This document shows, in pieces, positions 1 to 5,710 of a DNA stretch of 5,710 bases. The translations under genes were made by a program, and so were the position numbers. The notes below the pieces were generated by a model. The model was not told the DNA's origin. It saw nothing but the letters and a program-made list of their open reading frames with translations, and made no database searches. Position 1 is the first letter of the stretch, and each line of letters starts with the position of its first letter. Source of the stretch: VGEM01 sp033764265 (GTDB lineage: Bacteria; Pseudomonadota; Alphaproteobacteria; Rhodospirillales; Rhodospirillaceae); the NCBI GenBank assembly GCA_033764265.1, contig JANRJB010000310.1, forward strand, positions 1-5,710. The letters run 5' to 3'.

Positions 1-67
1 TTGTGTGCGTTGCGCGACGGCAGTTGCCTGCTTAGGGTTTTGCTTGGATGGGGCAGCGAAGGGAAAT

Positions 68-71
68 GAGG
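68..71 (+). promoter_or_regulatory. Ribosome binding site deciding the first cupin start
   Basis: GAGG, 5 bases before the GTG at 77. It favours GTG 77 over the far-upstream GTG at 5, which has too little sequence in front of it to judge. Confidence 0.5.
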
Positions 72-76
72 TCGCC

Positions 77-928
77 GTGGCACGGGAGCATGTGGAATTT
101 CTCCGCGCGCATGAACTGCCGCGCGGCTCGCGCACCGCCGAGGGCCTGCCGCCGGGCGTGAGCGCGGCGCTGCTCAGCCGCGACGGCGAAACCGGCGCGG
201 TCAGCTATATCGCCGACGTTGGGCCGGTCTGGCATCGCCGCGAATCCGGTTACTTCACCGCCCCGGTGGAGATCCTGGTGCTCAACGGCGCGCTGACCGT
301 CGGCACGGAGACATTGTCGCGGGGTTGCTACAGCTATCTGCCGTCGGGCGTGTGCCACGGCCCGATGCGGTCGGATCAGGGCGCGGAGTTCTTCCTGATG
401 TTCGACGGGTCGCCGACCTTCGTGCTCGCCGAACGCGATGCCCCCCGCGCCAAAAACAACCTCGCCATCCGCAATCTCGATCTTCTCAGCATGCCATGGA
501 GCGAGTCCAAGGCCCACGCGGGGCGCCCGAAAGAAGAGATTCCTCCGGGCCTGAAAGTGAAATACATCCGCAGCGACCCTGAAACCGGCGCCTATTCGCT
601 GATGTGCTACCAGCAACCAATGTGGCGCGACCGCAAGCTCGAGGTACACGACACCTGGGAAGAACTGATCCTGCTGGAAGGCGATTACCAGATGGGCTTG
701 GCCGGCATGGTGACCGGCGGCACCTACATTTTTCGCCAGGGCCTGATCCCGCACGGCCCGCAGGCCACGCGCTTCGGCTCGGTCTGGTTCGGCCGGGGCG
801 AGAAAGAGATCAACTTCGATTACCAGGAGGTCGATTGGGCCGACGACATGATCGCGGATTATTTATCCAACGCCGCCGTTGCGGTGAAAGCCGCCGACAC
901 TCAACCCTGGGGTCCGTGGCGAGGCTGA
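77..928 (+). CDS. Two-domain (bicupin) protein, first paralog
   Basis: Protein of 283 residues from the GTG at 77. I chose this start because GAGG at 68-71 lies 5 bases upstream; the frame is open to the left window edge, so a longer protein from GTG 5 or beyond is possible but has low-complexity, non-homologous sequence. Two beta-barrel cupin domains are apparent. Domain 1 (about residues 45-115) has GCYSYLPSGVCHGP, a motif-2 type segment ending in H94, but no HxH. Domain 2 (about 165-240) has H191, E195, G202 and H226 in the usual cupin spacing; the second motif-1 His is Thr193. It is homologous to the gene at 2629: both share RGCYSY, a C-terminal YxSNAA/YYSNAA tail and the same domain order. 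It resembles DUF4437/ChrR-like bicupins, but I cannot name the family with certainty. Cytoplasmic, no signal peptide at this start. First visible gene of the operon, 7 bases before the next. Function unknown: metal-dependent enzyme or sensor of a pathway intermediate are both possible. Confidence 0.82.
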   Translation: MAREHVEFLRAHELPRGSRTAEGLPPGVSAALLSRDGETGAVSYIADVGPVWHRRESGYFTAPVEILVLNGALTVGTETLSRGCYSYLPSGVCHGPMRSDQGAEFFLMFDGSPTFVLAERDAPRAKNNLAIRNLDLLSMPWSESKAHAGRPKEEIPPGLKVKYIRSDPETGAYSLMCYQQPMWRDRKLEVHDTWEELILLEGDYQMGLAGMVTGGTYIFRQGLIPHGPQATRFGSVWFGRGEKEINFDYQEVDWADDMIADYLSNAAVAVKAADTQPWGPWRG

Positions 929-935
929 TCGATCG

Positions 936-1763
936 ATGACACTGAAAGGTTTCACTCGTCCGTTCACGCCGCAGGGCCATGCGTCGATCATTCCGCCGCT
1001 ACCGTGGCGGTTCGCGGGCGACCTGTACGTGGTGCACTTCAAGGCCGATCCGGCGGCGCTGAACGCCCTGATCCCGGCGCCACTCGCGCCGTCGGAAATT
1101 CCCGGCCAAGCGTTTTTATGGAGCGTGCATTTCGCCGTGTACCCTGACGTCGACGGCGCCGAACAGGCCCTCAACCCGGCGCGCAGCCAGTACAACGTGT
1201 GCGTCATCGGTGTGCCCTGCATGTTCCAGGGCAAACCGCGCATGCTTTCGGCCTTCCAGTGGTGCGACAAAGACTGGCTGGTGGTCTTGAGCTGGTTCAT
1301 CGGCGCGGCGTCGAAAGGCGCGGAGATCATCGAGAGCAAGTCCCATCCGCTGCTGGCCGCAACCGGCTCGCCGCAAACCGGCGGAGTGGGTACCCGTATC
1401 AACCGTACCGTCAGCCGCAATGGCGACAGGATCGTCTCGTTTTCCTTGAGCCCGAAACGGGTCATCGGACCGAAGGACATGACGTTCTTCGCCGGCCGGC
1501 TGCCGCTGCTGAGCGTGCGCCATGTGCCCGACCTGCACGTGCCGCCGCGCGGACGGCCCGATCTGCACGACATCTGCGAGCAACTGATGGGCGACACCCA
1601 ATTCGGCGAGATCAGGGCCGGCGACGCGACGCTGGAGTTCGGCGCATCGGATAACGAAGACCTGCTGCCGATCCAACCCACCGAAGTGCTGGGCGGCTAC
1701 GTCATGCCCATGGGATTCAAGCTGCGCGGCATCCGCGTCGTGCACGATTACCTGGCGAGGTGA
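936..1763 (+). CDS. Acetoacetate decarboxylase superfamily protein
   Basis: Protein of 275 residues, close to the usual 240-280 of the acetoacetate decarboxylase (ADC) family. Family signs: the N-terminal stretch with ADPAALNALIPAPL (37-50), matching the D-x-x-ALxxxxPxPL pattern of ADC; a beta-rich core; and a C-terminal ending in VVHDYLAR, like the IYDYL end of the clostridial enzyme. Canonical ADC converts acetoacetate to acetone and CO2 through a Schiff base on a lysine in a PKK motif. By-eye alignment puts K127 (in AASKGAE) at the Schiff-base lysine, but the adjacent lysine is G128, the preceding RE pair is WF (120-121), and no clear equivalent of the catalytic Glu is seen. It may therefore do other imine chemistry, as known for some superfamily members (aldolase/dehydratase types), or have lost activity. 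Start ATG 936 follows the upstream stop by 7 bases; the Shine-Dalgarno is weak (GAGG at 921-924), so translation may be coupled. Part of the four-gene operon. Confidence 0.85.
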   Translation: MTLKGFTRPFTPQGHASIIPPLPWRFAGDLYVVHFKADPAALNALIPAPLAPSEIPGQAFLWSVHFAVYPDVDGAEQALNPARSQYNVCVIGVPCMFQGKPRMLSAFQWCDKDWLVVLSWFIGAASKGAEIIESKSHPLLAATGSPQTGGVGTRINRTVSRNGDRIVSFSLSPKRVIGPKDMTFFAGRLPLLSVRHVPDLHVPPRGRPDLHDICEQLMGDTQFGEIRAGDATLEFGASDNEDLLPIQPTEVLGGYVMPMGFKLRGIRVVHDYLAR

Positions 1764-1766
1764 GGA
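1762..1766 (+). promoter_or_regulatory. Ribosome binding site of the alpha/beta-hydrolase gene
   Basis: GAGGA, overlapping the stop codon of the preceding gene and 5 bases before ATG 1772. It supports ATG 1772 over the in-frame GTG at 1760, which lies before this site. Confidence 0.6.
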
Positions 1767-1771
1767 CAGCA

Positions 1772-2617
1772 ATGCCTTTTGCGACCCGCGCGGACGGCGT
1801 GAAGCTCTGGTACGAAATCACCGGCAAGGGCGATCCCCTGGTGCTGATCGGCGGTTTCGCCCTGGTGCATGACCAGTTCGAGTTCTGCAACGGTATCCTG
1901 CGTAAGGCAGGGTTTGCCACCGTGCACTGGAACCAGGAAGGCGTGGGCAATTCCGACTGGACCATGGCGCGGCCTTACACCGTCGACGGCTGGGCCGACG
2001 ATCTGAAATGCGTGTTGGATCACGCCGGCCTGAAGAAGGTCTATATCTGGTGCACGTCTACCGGCACCGCGATCGGCCTGCGCTTCGCCGCGAAATACCC
2101 GGAGCGCATGACGGCCCTGATCACCTACCCCTGGTACAAGTCCGACCTGACCTGGAAGCGCATCTTCGATGCCGCATACGGCGTCGCGGACGTGTTCGGC
2201 ATCGAGACTCTGGCCAAGGTATTCGCCTCGGTTGTGCTGCCCGACAGCATCAAGTACACGCCGGCGCACATAAAGTACGAGAAGTGGTCGCAGCCCAAGT
2301 ACAAAAAGAACGTCAACATGACGACGCTGCGCAACGTGCTCGACGCGCTCAGCAATGTCGACCTGACCGGAGATGTCAAACGCTTGAAATGCCCGACCAT
2401 GCTGCTGATGGGCGACGACAGCGCGCTCAACAATGACGAGAAGATGAAGTCGTCGAGCTACGACTATCTGGTCAGCGCGTTCCTGGCGCTGCAACCCAAG
2501 ACCACCGTCGGCACCGTGAAGGGCGCCGGCTCGACCTATTGCATGATCACCCGGCCGAACGACACCTGCCAGATCCTGATCGATTACGTGAAGCGCCTGA
2601 AGTCGAAATCCAGATAA
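1772..2617 (+). CDS. Alpha/beta-hydrolase-fold protein, NDRG-like, lacking the catalytic His
   Basis: Protein of 281 residues from ATG 1772, typical of the fold. N-terminal strands with DGVKLWYEITGKGDPLVLIGG (the last part is the oxyanion-loop region, about 20-28), then VHWNQEGVGNSD (51-62) like the D-x-x-G-x-G-x-S loop. The nucleophile elbow is CTSTG, with S96 in place and Cys94 where Gly is usual. A helical cap follows (about 120-190). Then CPTMLLMGDDSALNN (207-221) at the acid position, with D215/D216. The position normally held by the catalytic His (GAGH) reads GAGS (S254), and there is no histidine after residue 166, so a standard Ser-Asp-His triad cannot form. The C-terminal pattern (MLLMGDDSA, a run of Lys/Ser, GAGS, RP, YVKRL) recalls the NDRG subfamily, which is also non-hydrolytic, though here the Ser is kept. 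Family-level call is firm; the NDRG likeness is inferred from memory. It sits between the ADC-like and second cupin genes, with gaps of 8 and 11 bases. Confidence 0.87.
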   Translation: MPFATRADGVKLWYEITGKGDPLVLIGGFALVHDQFEFCNGILRKAGFATVHWNQEGVGNSDWTMARPYTVDGWADDLKCVLDHAGLKKVYIWCTSTGTAIGLRFAAKYPERMTALITYPWYKSDLTWKRIFDAAYGVADVFGIETLAKVFASVVLPDSIKYTPAHIKYEKWSQPKYKKNVNMTTLRNVLDALSNVDLTGDVKRLKCPTMLLMGDDSALNNDEKMKSSSYDYLVSAFLALQPKTTVGTVKGAGSTYCMITRPNDTCQILIDYVKRLKSKSR

Positions 2618-2621
2618 GGAG
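2616..2621 (+). promoter_or_regulatory. Strong ribosome binding site of the second cupin gene
   Basis: AAGGAG, 7 bases before ATG 2629 and overlapping the preceding TAA stop. It fixes the start at 2629 rather than the in-frame ATG at 2539, which lies inside the upstream gene. Confidence 0.8.
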
Positions 2622-2628
2622 ATCCGCC

Positions 2629-3507
2629 ATGCCTGTCAGCCGCGAAGATGGACTGGACACCGCAACCGTCGCGCCGAAGCCCCTGCCCGGCGAATTTGCG
2701 CCCGGACTCATGCACCGCAAGATTTCGCACAACAGCGACACCGGCGGCGGCCACATGATCATGGAAATCCCCGCCGGCTGGAAAAGCGACAAGGGCTACT
2801 GCACCGCCGCGCAGGACATCTACATTCTTGACGGTGACCTGTCGGTGGGCGTCGAGAGAATGATCCGTGGCTGTTACTCCTACATTCCCGCCGGCGTCGC
2901 CTACGGCCCGCTATCCTCCGAGAAAGGCTGCCGCGCAATCGTGTTCTATGGCGCGCCCTACGACTTCAAGCGCGCGAACGCCAATGCCCCGGGCGCGCGG
3001 GCCGACAAGCTGCGGCTGAACGAGAGGACCTGGAAGCAGGATTGGGAAGACCCGATGGCCAAGATGGTCGAGAAGACCACGTGGGTGAACCCCGTCACCG
3101 GCAAGCCGGGCCGCCCGGCCGGCTGCTTCGTCAAGGTACTACGCTGGGACAAGGACCCCGAGGAGCAGATCGCGCTGGTGTCGCAGTCGGCCGGATTCAT
3201 CGACCCCGGCACCGAAGTCCACCCGCACAACGAATGCCTCTACCTGATCGAGGGCGACTGCTACGTCGGATACACCTACGACACCAAGAACAAGGCCGAG
3301 AAGAAGGTCGACATCACGCTGAAGAAAGACCACTACCTGTCGCGGCCGCCCGGCATCTATCACGGCCCGGTCACCACCAGGGGCGGGGTGTTCTGGATCA
3401 CTTACATGAGCGACGGCTATCACGGCATTTTCAACGACGTGCCGGAATGGCCGCAGATGATCGAGCGCTACTACAGCAACGCCGCGCGCTACCACGTGAC
3501 CGGCTAG
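2629..3507 (+). CDS. Two-domain (bicupin) protein, second paralog, with complete C-terminal metal site
   Basis: Protein of 292 residues. Domain 1 (about 42-115) shares TAAQDIYILDGDLSVG and RGCYSYIPAGVAYGP with the first paralog, but has no HxH and Tyr92 where the motif-2 His would be, so it looks metal-free. Domain 2 (about 165-260) carries HPHNE with H198, H200 and E202, then G209 at E(x)6G, and motif 2 RPPGIYHGP with H245: a full 2-His/Glu/His cupin set. The spacing is tighter than usual, HxHxE rather than HxH(x)3-4E. The C-terminus has YYSNAA as in the first paralog. Such sites bind Fe, Mn, Ni or Zn in cupin dioxygenases, isomerases and decarboxylases, or in sensors such as ChrR; which applies cannot be told. 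It is the last gene of the operon, converging on the toxin gene 18 bases away. No signal peptide. Confidence 0.86.
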   Translation: MPVSREDGLDTATVAPKPLPGEFAPGLMHRKISHNSDTGGGHMIMEIPAGWKSDKGYCTAAQDIYILDGDLSVGVERMIRGCYSYIPAGVAYGPLSSEKGCRAIVFYGAPYDFKRANANAPGARADKLRLNERTWKQDWEDPMAKMVEKTTWVNPVTGKPGRPAGCFVKVLRWDKDPEEQIALVSQSAGFIDPGTEVHPHNECLYLIEGDCYVGYTYDTKNKAEKKVDITLKKDHYLSRPPGIYHGPVTTRGGVFWITYMSDGYHGIFNDVPEWPQMIERYYSNAARYHVTG

Positions 3508-3528
3508 CCAAGCGGTCTCGATTGGCTA
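3505..3528. terminator. Inverted repeat between convergent genes, possible bidirectional terminator
   Basis: TAGCCAA (3505-3511) pairs with TTGGCTA (3522-3528). After one G/A mismatch (3512/3521), CG (3513-3514) pairs with CG (3519-3520), leaving a GTCT loop. The arms contain both stop codons: TAG of the second cupin gene and, on the minus strand, TAG of the toxin gene. No T-run follows on either strand, so intrinsic termination is likely weak. Confidence 0.4.
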
Positions 3529-4056
3529 ACGAGGGTTGGTCGTGACGAGCGACTCGACTGTCGACAACGGCAGAAAATGCCGTAGCGGCGTTTCGGGAAA
3601 TGGCTGAAATCCGAAGTGGCGATAGAACAGGGCGGCGGCGTGATCGCGCGCATCGACGACAACGGCATGCACGGCGAGCGCATGACTGGCCGCATGAACA
3701 CGAGAAAGGGCATCGACCAGCAGGAACGAGCCCAGCCCCTGGCCACGGCACCTGTCGTGTACGGCCAAGCGGCCGATCAACGCCGCCGGGACGGGATAGG
3801 ACGGCAATTTTTTGGCATCGGCTGACGGCAATTGGTCGCGCAGAAAACTGCATGCGCTGAGGCTGTAGTAGCCTTCGATCCCGGGCGCTTCCGGCCGCAT
3901 GGCGACGAAAACGCGTGCGACATTCCGTTTGATGTCTTGCGTCGCCCGTTCCTTGAGATAACGCTCCAGTTCCGGCGCATCGGCGCAGGCGAAAGAACCG
4001 CGATCATGGAGTTTACTGTCGAGAGAGGCGAGTTCCCAACGTCGCGACGACGTCAT
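3526..4056 (-). CDS. GNAT acetyltransferase toxin (TacT/AtaT type)
   Basis: Protein of 176 residues, of usual length for tRNA-acetylating GNAT toxins. The N-terminal part has HDRGSFACADAPELERYLKERATQDIKRNVAR (17-48), matching the H-x-R-x-x-F-x-C-x-x-x-x-L-x-x-(Y/F)L motif of this family. The acetyl-CoA-binding motif is R104-G-Q-G-L-G109 in GRLAVHDRCRGQGLG. The catalytic Tyr region is ALFYRHFGF with Y145. In known members (TacT, AtaT) the enzyme acetylates the amino group of aminoacyl-tRNA with acetyl-CoA and so blocks translation; a DUF1778 antitoxin neutralises it. The DUF1778 gene lies directly upstream and the two overlap as ATGA, with no convincing ribosome binding site of its own, so toxin translation is probably coupled to antitoxin translation. 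All expected motifs are present, so it looks intact. The start was chosen from the overlap and from homologous N-terminal position. Confidence 0.93.
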   Translation of the reverse strand: MTSSRRWELASLDSKLHDRGSFACADAPELERYLKERATQDIKRNVARVFVAMRPEAPGIEGYYSLSACSFLRDQLPSADAKKLPSYPVPAALIGRLAVHDRCRGQGLGSFLLVDALSRVHAASHALAVHAVVVDARDHAAALFYRHFGFQPFPETPLRHFLPLSTVESLVTTNPR

Positions 4057-4334
4057 GCGCGGGACGTCTTGTATCGCTTGAATGCGCGCCTCAAGGCCGC
4101 GTTAGGAGTCGGCGGATCGACCAACGCGTCGAAAAAAACCCGCCAGTCGCGTTCACCAAGGCTGACCGCTTCATTGGCGTCGATGACCTTTTCGGCGTGT
4201 CTGAGCGCGGTGCGCAGAACGAACTGGCTGACGGACTCGCGCTGGTAGTCGGCGGCCCGTTGCAGCAGGCGCTTCGCCCGACCATCGAGTCGGACTTGCA
4301 GCCGTTCTGCTTTGAGTTGTGATGGGACGGACAT
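4053..4334 (-). CDS. DUF1778 antitoxin (TacA type)
   Basis: Protein of 93 residues, the expected size of a DUF1778 antitoxin. Order of parts: an N-terminal ribbon-helix-helix DNA-binding region, with strand RLQVRLD (11-17) and helices through AKRLLQRAADYQ and SVSQFVLRTALRHAEKVI (about 35-51); then a C-terminal tail with ERDWRVFFDALVDPP (61-75), the segment that in known pairs wraps the GNAT toxin and blocks it. It should act as dimeric repressor of its own promoter and as inhibitor of the toxin encoded by the next gene. Start ATG at 4334 is preceded by AGGA at an 8-base spacing. The frame runs on upstream into the MFS gene, but that part has no antitoxin similarity and was not used. Confidence 0.93.
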   Translation of the reverse strand: MSVPSQLKAERLQVRLDGRAKRLLQRAADYQRESVSQFVLRTALRHAEKVIDANEAVSLGERDWRVFFDALVDPPTPNAALRRAFKRYKTSRA

Positions 4335-4342
4335 GTCGGGAA

Positions 4343-4346
4343 TCCT
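4343..4346 (-). promoter_or_regulatory. Ribosome binding site of the antitoxin
   Basis: AGGA on the minus strand, 8 bases before ATG 4334. It supports the 93-residue start over the longer upstream frame. Confidence 0.5.
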
Positions 4347-4371
4347 GTTTGTGGCAAATGTGCACACAAAC
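4347..4371. promoter_or_regulatory. Candidate operator of the toxin-antitoxin operon
   Basis: Perfect 7-bp inverted repeat GTTTGTG (4347-4353) and CACAAAC (4365-4371) with an 11-bp spacer. The palindrome TGTGCACA (4359-4366) overlaps the right side. It begins 13 bases upstream of the antitoxin start codon. Ribbon-helix-helix antitoxins of DUF1778 operons repress by binding such repeats at their own promoter; binding here is inferred from position and symmetry. Confidence 0.5.
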
Positions 4372-4385
4372 GGAGTACATTGCAA
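4357..4385 (-). promoter_or_regulatory. Possible sigma-70-type promoter of the toxin-antitoxin operon
   Basis: Reading the minus strand, TTGCAA (4385-4380) is a reasonable -35 and CACATT (4362-4357) a poor -10 at 17-base spacing. The -10 lies inside the inverted repeat, as expected if the antitoxin represses. The -10 match is weak, so this is a guess at placement. Confidence 0.25.
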
Positions 4386-4417
4386 TGCCGTCGACCACCG
4401 ACGCAGCGGGTCGGCAC

Positions 4418-5698
4418 CTACCGGCTGAGGTCCTCGATCTCGACGCCCGATTTGAAGTTTTCCAGCCGCGAGAAGATCAGACCGGCGATCGCCAGCGGCA
4501 CGACGCCGGTGAGCGTGAACGCCCACGACCAGCCGAATCTGTCCACCAATTGGGGGATCAGCAGCGGCGCGACGAACGTCGCCGACGTCACCGCCGCCGA
4601 TCCACAGGCGGCGGCCGCGGTGGTGCGGATGCGGGTCGGGAAAATCTCCGGAGTCAGCGGCATGCGACAGCATTCCGAGCTGAAAAAGAACATCGTCGAG
4701 AGGCCGAAGCCGAGCATCAGCGCGGTGGGGGATTCGGCCAACCAGATGGTGGCGGCGAGCCCGGCTGCGCCCAGCCATTGCGCGCCGATCACGGTGTTGC
4801 GCCGGGTGGTGACGAACTCACCGATGTACGACGCGCCGATGTAACCCAGTGCGGCGATGCCCCACGACAGCACGAGCAGGCTGGCAGCGGCGGCTTCGGA
4901 CAGCCCACGGTCCTGCACCAGGAACGTGGGCAGGAAGAAACTGGCGCCGCCGATGGCGAGATTCGAGGCGAACGTACCGAAGAACGAGATCACGGCGCGG
5001 CTGCGATAGGCGGGCGAGACAATCTCGGACAGATGTTCGCGCAAGCCCCGCTTGGCCTCAGGGCCGGTTGCGTCGACCCGCGCGAACCGCTCGGTTTCCT
5101 TCAGCATCAAGCCCAGCAAGATGACAATCGGCACGACGGCGAAGGCGGGATAGAACGTCGCCCGCCAGCCATACCCCTCGAGGAACTGCGACGCGATGAA
5201 GGCCGCGAAGGCGAAGCCCATCGGGTATGACATCTGCAGCCAGCCCGACAGGATGCCGCGATAGCGCGCCGGGGCGACCTCGACGATGATGGTGGCCGAG
5301 ATCGGGAATGCGCCGGCGGCCAGCGCGAAACCCAGGATGCGGAACAGCGCGAGCCAGCCAACCGATGTGGCCAGCGCATGGAGGCCGACCGCCAGCGCCG
5401 AGGCCGCGGTCAAGATGATGAACATGCGTTTGCGGCCGATGTAGTCGGTCAGCGTGCCGAACACTACGACCGCCACGCTCGCGGCCAGGAACGAGGCCGA
5501 CAGGATGGCGCTGACGGCGTCGAGCCCAACGTTGAACTCCCGCGTGATGCCGGGCATGGCGTAGGAGTACAGCGCCTGGTCGGTGGCCGAGAGCATCAGG
5601 CAGATGAGGCAGATCAGGAACGTCTTGAGCGGATGGCCGCGCACCGCCTGCCAGAAGGCGGCGAGACCGGTCGCAGGCGGGGCCGACGGTTCAGCCAT
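4418..5698 (-). CDS. MFS transporter, AAHS/metabolite:H+ symporter-like
   Basis: Protein of 426 residues with twelve hydrophobic segments, approximately at 26-50, 62-84, 92-111, 116-140, 149-173, 182-199, 235-261, 270-292, 302-320, 326-347, 359-384 and 391-411: a full major facilitator fold in the inner membrane. Motif A between helices 2 and 3 is GTLTDYIGRKR (81-91). The inter-domain loop has KETERFAR (200-207), and FPTRIRTT (353-360) follows helix 10 as in sugar/metabolite and aromatic-acid symporters. Typical aromatic acid:H+ symporters carry DGxD in helix 1; here the segment reads SATDQALY, keeping only D40. The substrate is therefore unknown; a small organic or aromatic acid is a fair guess. 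Start ATG 5698 has an AGG 9 bases upstream at the window edge. It is transcribed toward the toxin-antitoxin pair and opposite to the cupin operon, so co-regulation with that operon is not shown. Confidence 0.9.
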   Translation of the reverse strand: MAEPSAPPATGLAAFWQAVRGHPLKTFLICLICLMLSATDQALYSYAMPGITREFNVGLDAVSAILSASFLAASVAVVVFGTLTDYIGRKRMFIILTAASALAVGLHALATSVGWLALFRILGFALAAGAFPISATIIVEVAPARYRGILSGWLQMSYPMGFAFAAFIASQFLEGYGWRATFYPAFAVVPIVILLGLMLKETERFARVDATGPEAKRGLREHLSEIVSPAYRSRAVISFFGTFASNLAIGGASFFLPTFLVQDRGLSEAAAASLLVLSWGIAALGYIGASYIGEFVTTRRNTVIGAQWLGAAGLAATIWLAESPTALMLGFGLSTMFFFSSECCRMPLTPEIFPTRIRTTAAAACGSAAVTSATFVAPLLIPQLVDRFGWSWAFTLTGVVPLAIAGLIFSRLENFKSGVEIEDLSR

Positions 5699-5710
5699 GG
5701 CGGCGGGCCT

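Noticed and set aside
1..76. Possible promoter of the operon
   Set aside because: No convincing -35/-10 pair could be found, and the frame is open to the window edge, so the operon may begin further upstream.
32..754. Long open frame on the minus strand opposite the first cupin gene
   Set aside because: It mirrors a well supported gene in GC-rich DNA, its protein shows no family motif, and its composition is typical of an antisense shadow.
928..937. Palindrome ATCGATCGAT between the first two operon genes
   Set aside because: A simple tandem of ATCG at a 7-base gene junction; likely chance, with no second copy noted as a site family.
1748..2494. 248-residue minus-strand frame opposite the alpha/beta-hydrolase gene
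   Set aside because: Antisense to a gene with clear fold motifs and a good ribosome binding site; no recognisable domain.
4398..4414. Hairpin CCGAC/GTCGG with a 7-base loop just after the MFS stop codon
   Set aside because: Only five base pairs and no following T-run on the minus strand; too weak to call a terminator.
4319..5230. 303-residue plus-strand frame opposite the MFS gene
   Set aside because: Rich in Arg, Gly, Asp and Glu as expected from the reverse of a membrane-protein gene; no domain, and it also crosses the toxin-antitoxin promoter.

Overview
The window comes from a GC-rich bacterium. Codon third positions are strongly G/C, and a DUF1778-GNAT toxin-antitoxin pair sits beside a proton-symporter-type MFS permease. 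That mix fits a proteobacterium, but nothing here fixes the genus. No rRNA, tRNA, CRISPR array or insertion sequence is visible.

Layout. Positions 77-3507 on the plus strand hold four tightly packed genes with gaps of 7, 8 and 11 bases: a two-domain cupin protein, an acetoacetate-decarboxylase-fold protein, an alpha/beta-hydrolase-fold protein, and a second two-domain cupin that is a diverged paralog of the first. The minus strand carries the rest. A GNAT acetyltransferase toxin (3526-4056) and its DUF1778 antitoxin (4053-4334) overlap by ATGA, and a 12-helix MFS transporter (4418-5698) lies upstream of them. The plus-strand operon and the toxin gene converge, with 18 bases between their stop codons. 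An inverted repeat containing both stops fills that junction.

How the genes may work together. The four plus-strand genes look like one transcription unit for the conversion of a small organic acid or keto/aromatic compound. The nearby MFS permease is a plausible importer or exporter, but its opposite orientation and the intervening toxin-antitoxin pair make this link weak. The substrate cannot be read from the sequence. The most unusual aspect is that most of the operon's proteins have altered active sites. The alpha/beta-hydrolase keeps the nucleophile serine but has no histidine in its last 115 residues. The acetoacetate-decarboxylase-like protein keeps one candidate Schiff-base lysine but appears to lack the partner lysine and glutamate. 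Of the four cupin domains, only one has a full His/His/Glu/His set. This could be an undescribed pathway built from repurposed folds.

The toxin-antitoxin pair is of the TacA-TacT / AtaR-AtaT type. It has a candidate operator, a perfect 7-bp inverted repeat just upstream of the antitoxin, where a ribbon-helix-helix repressor would be expected to bind.
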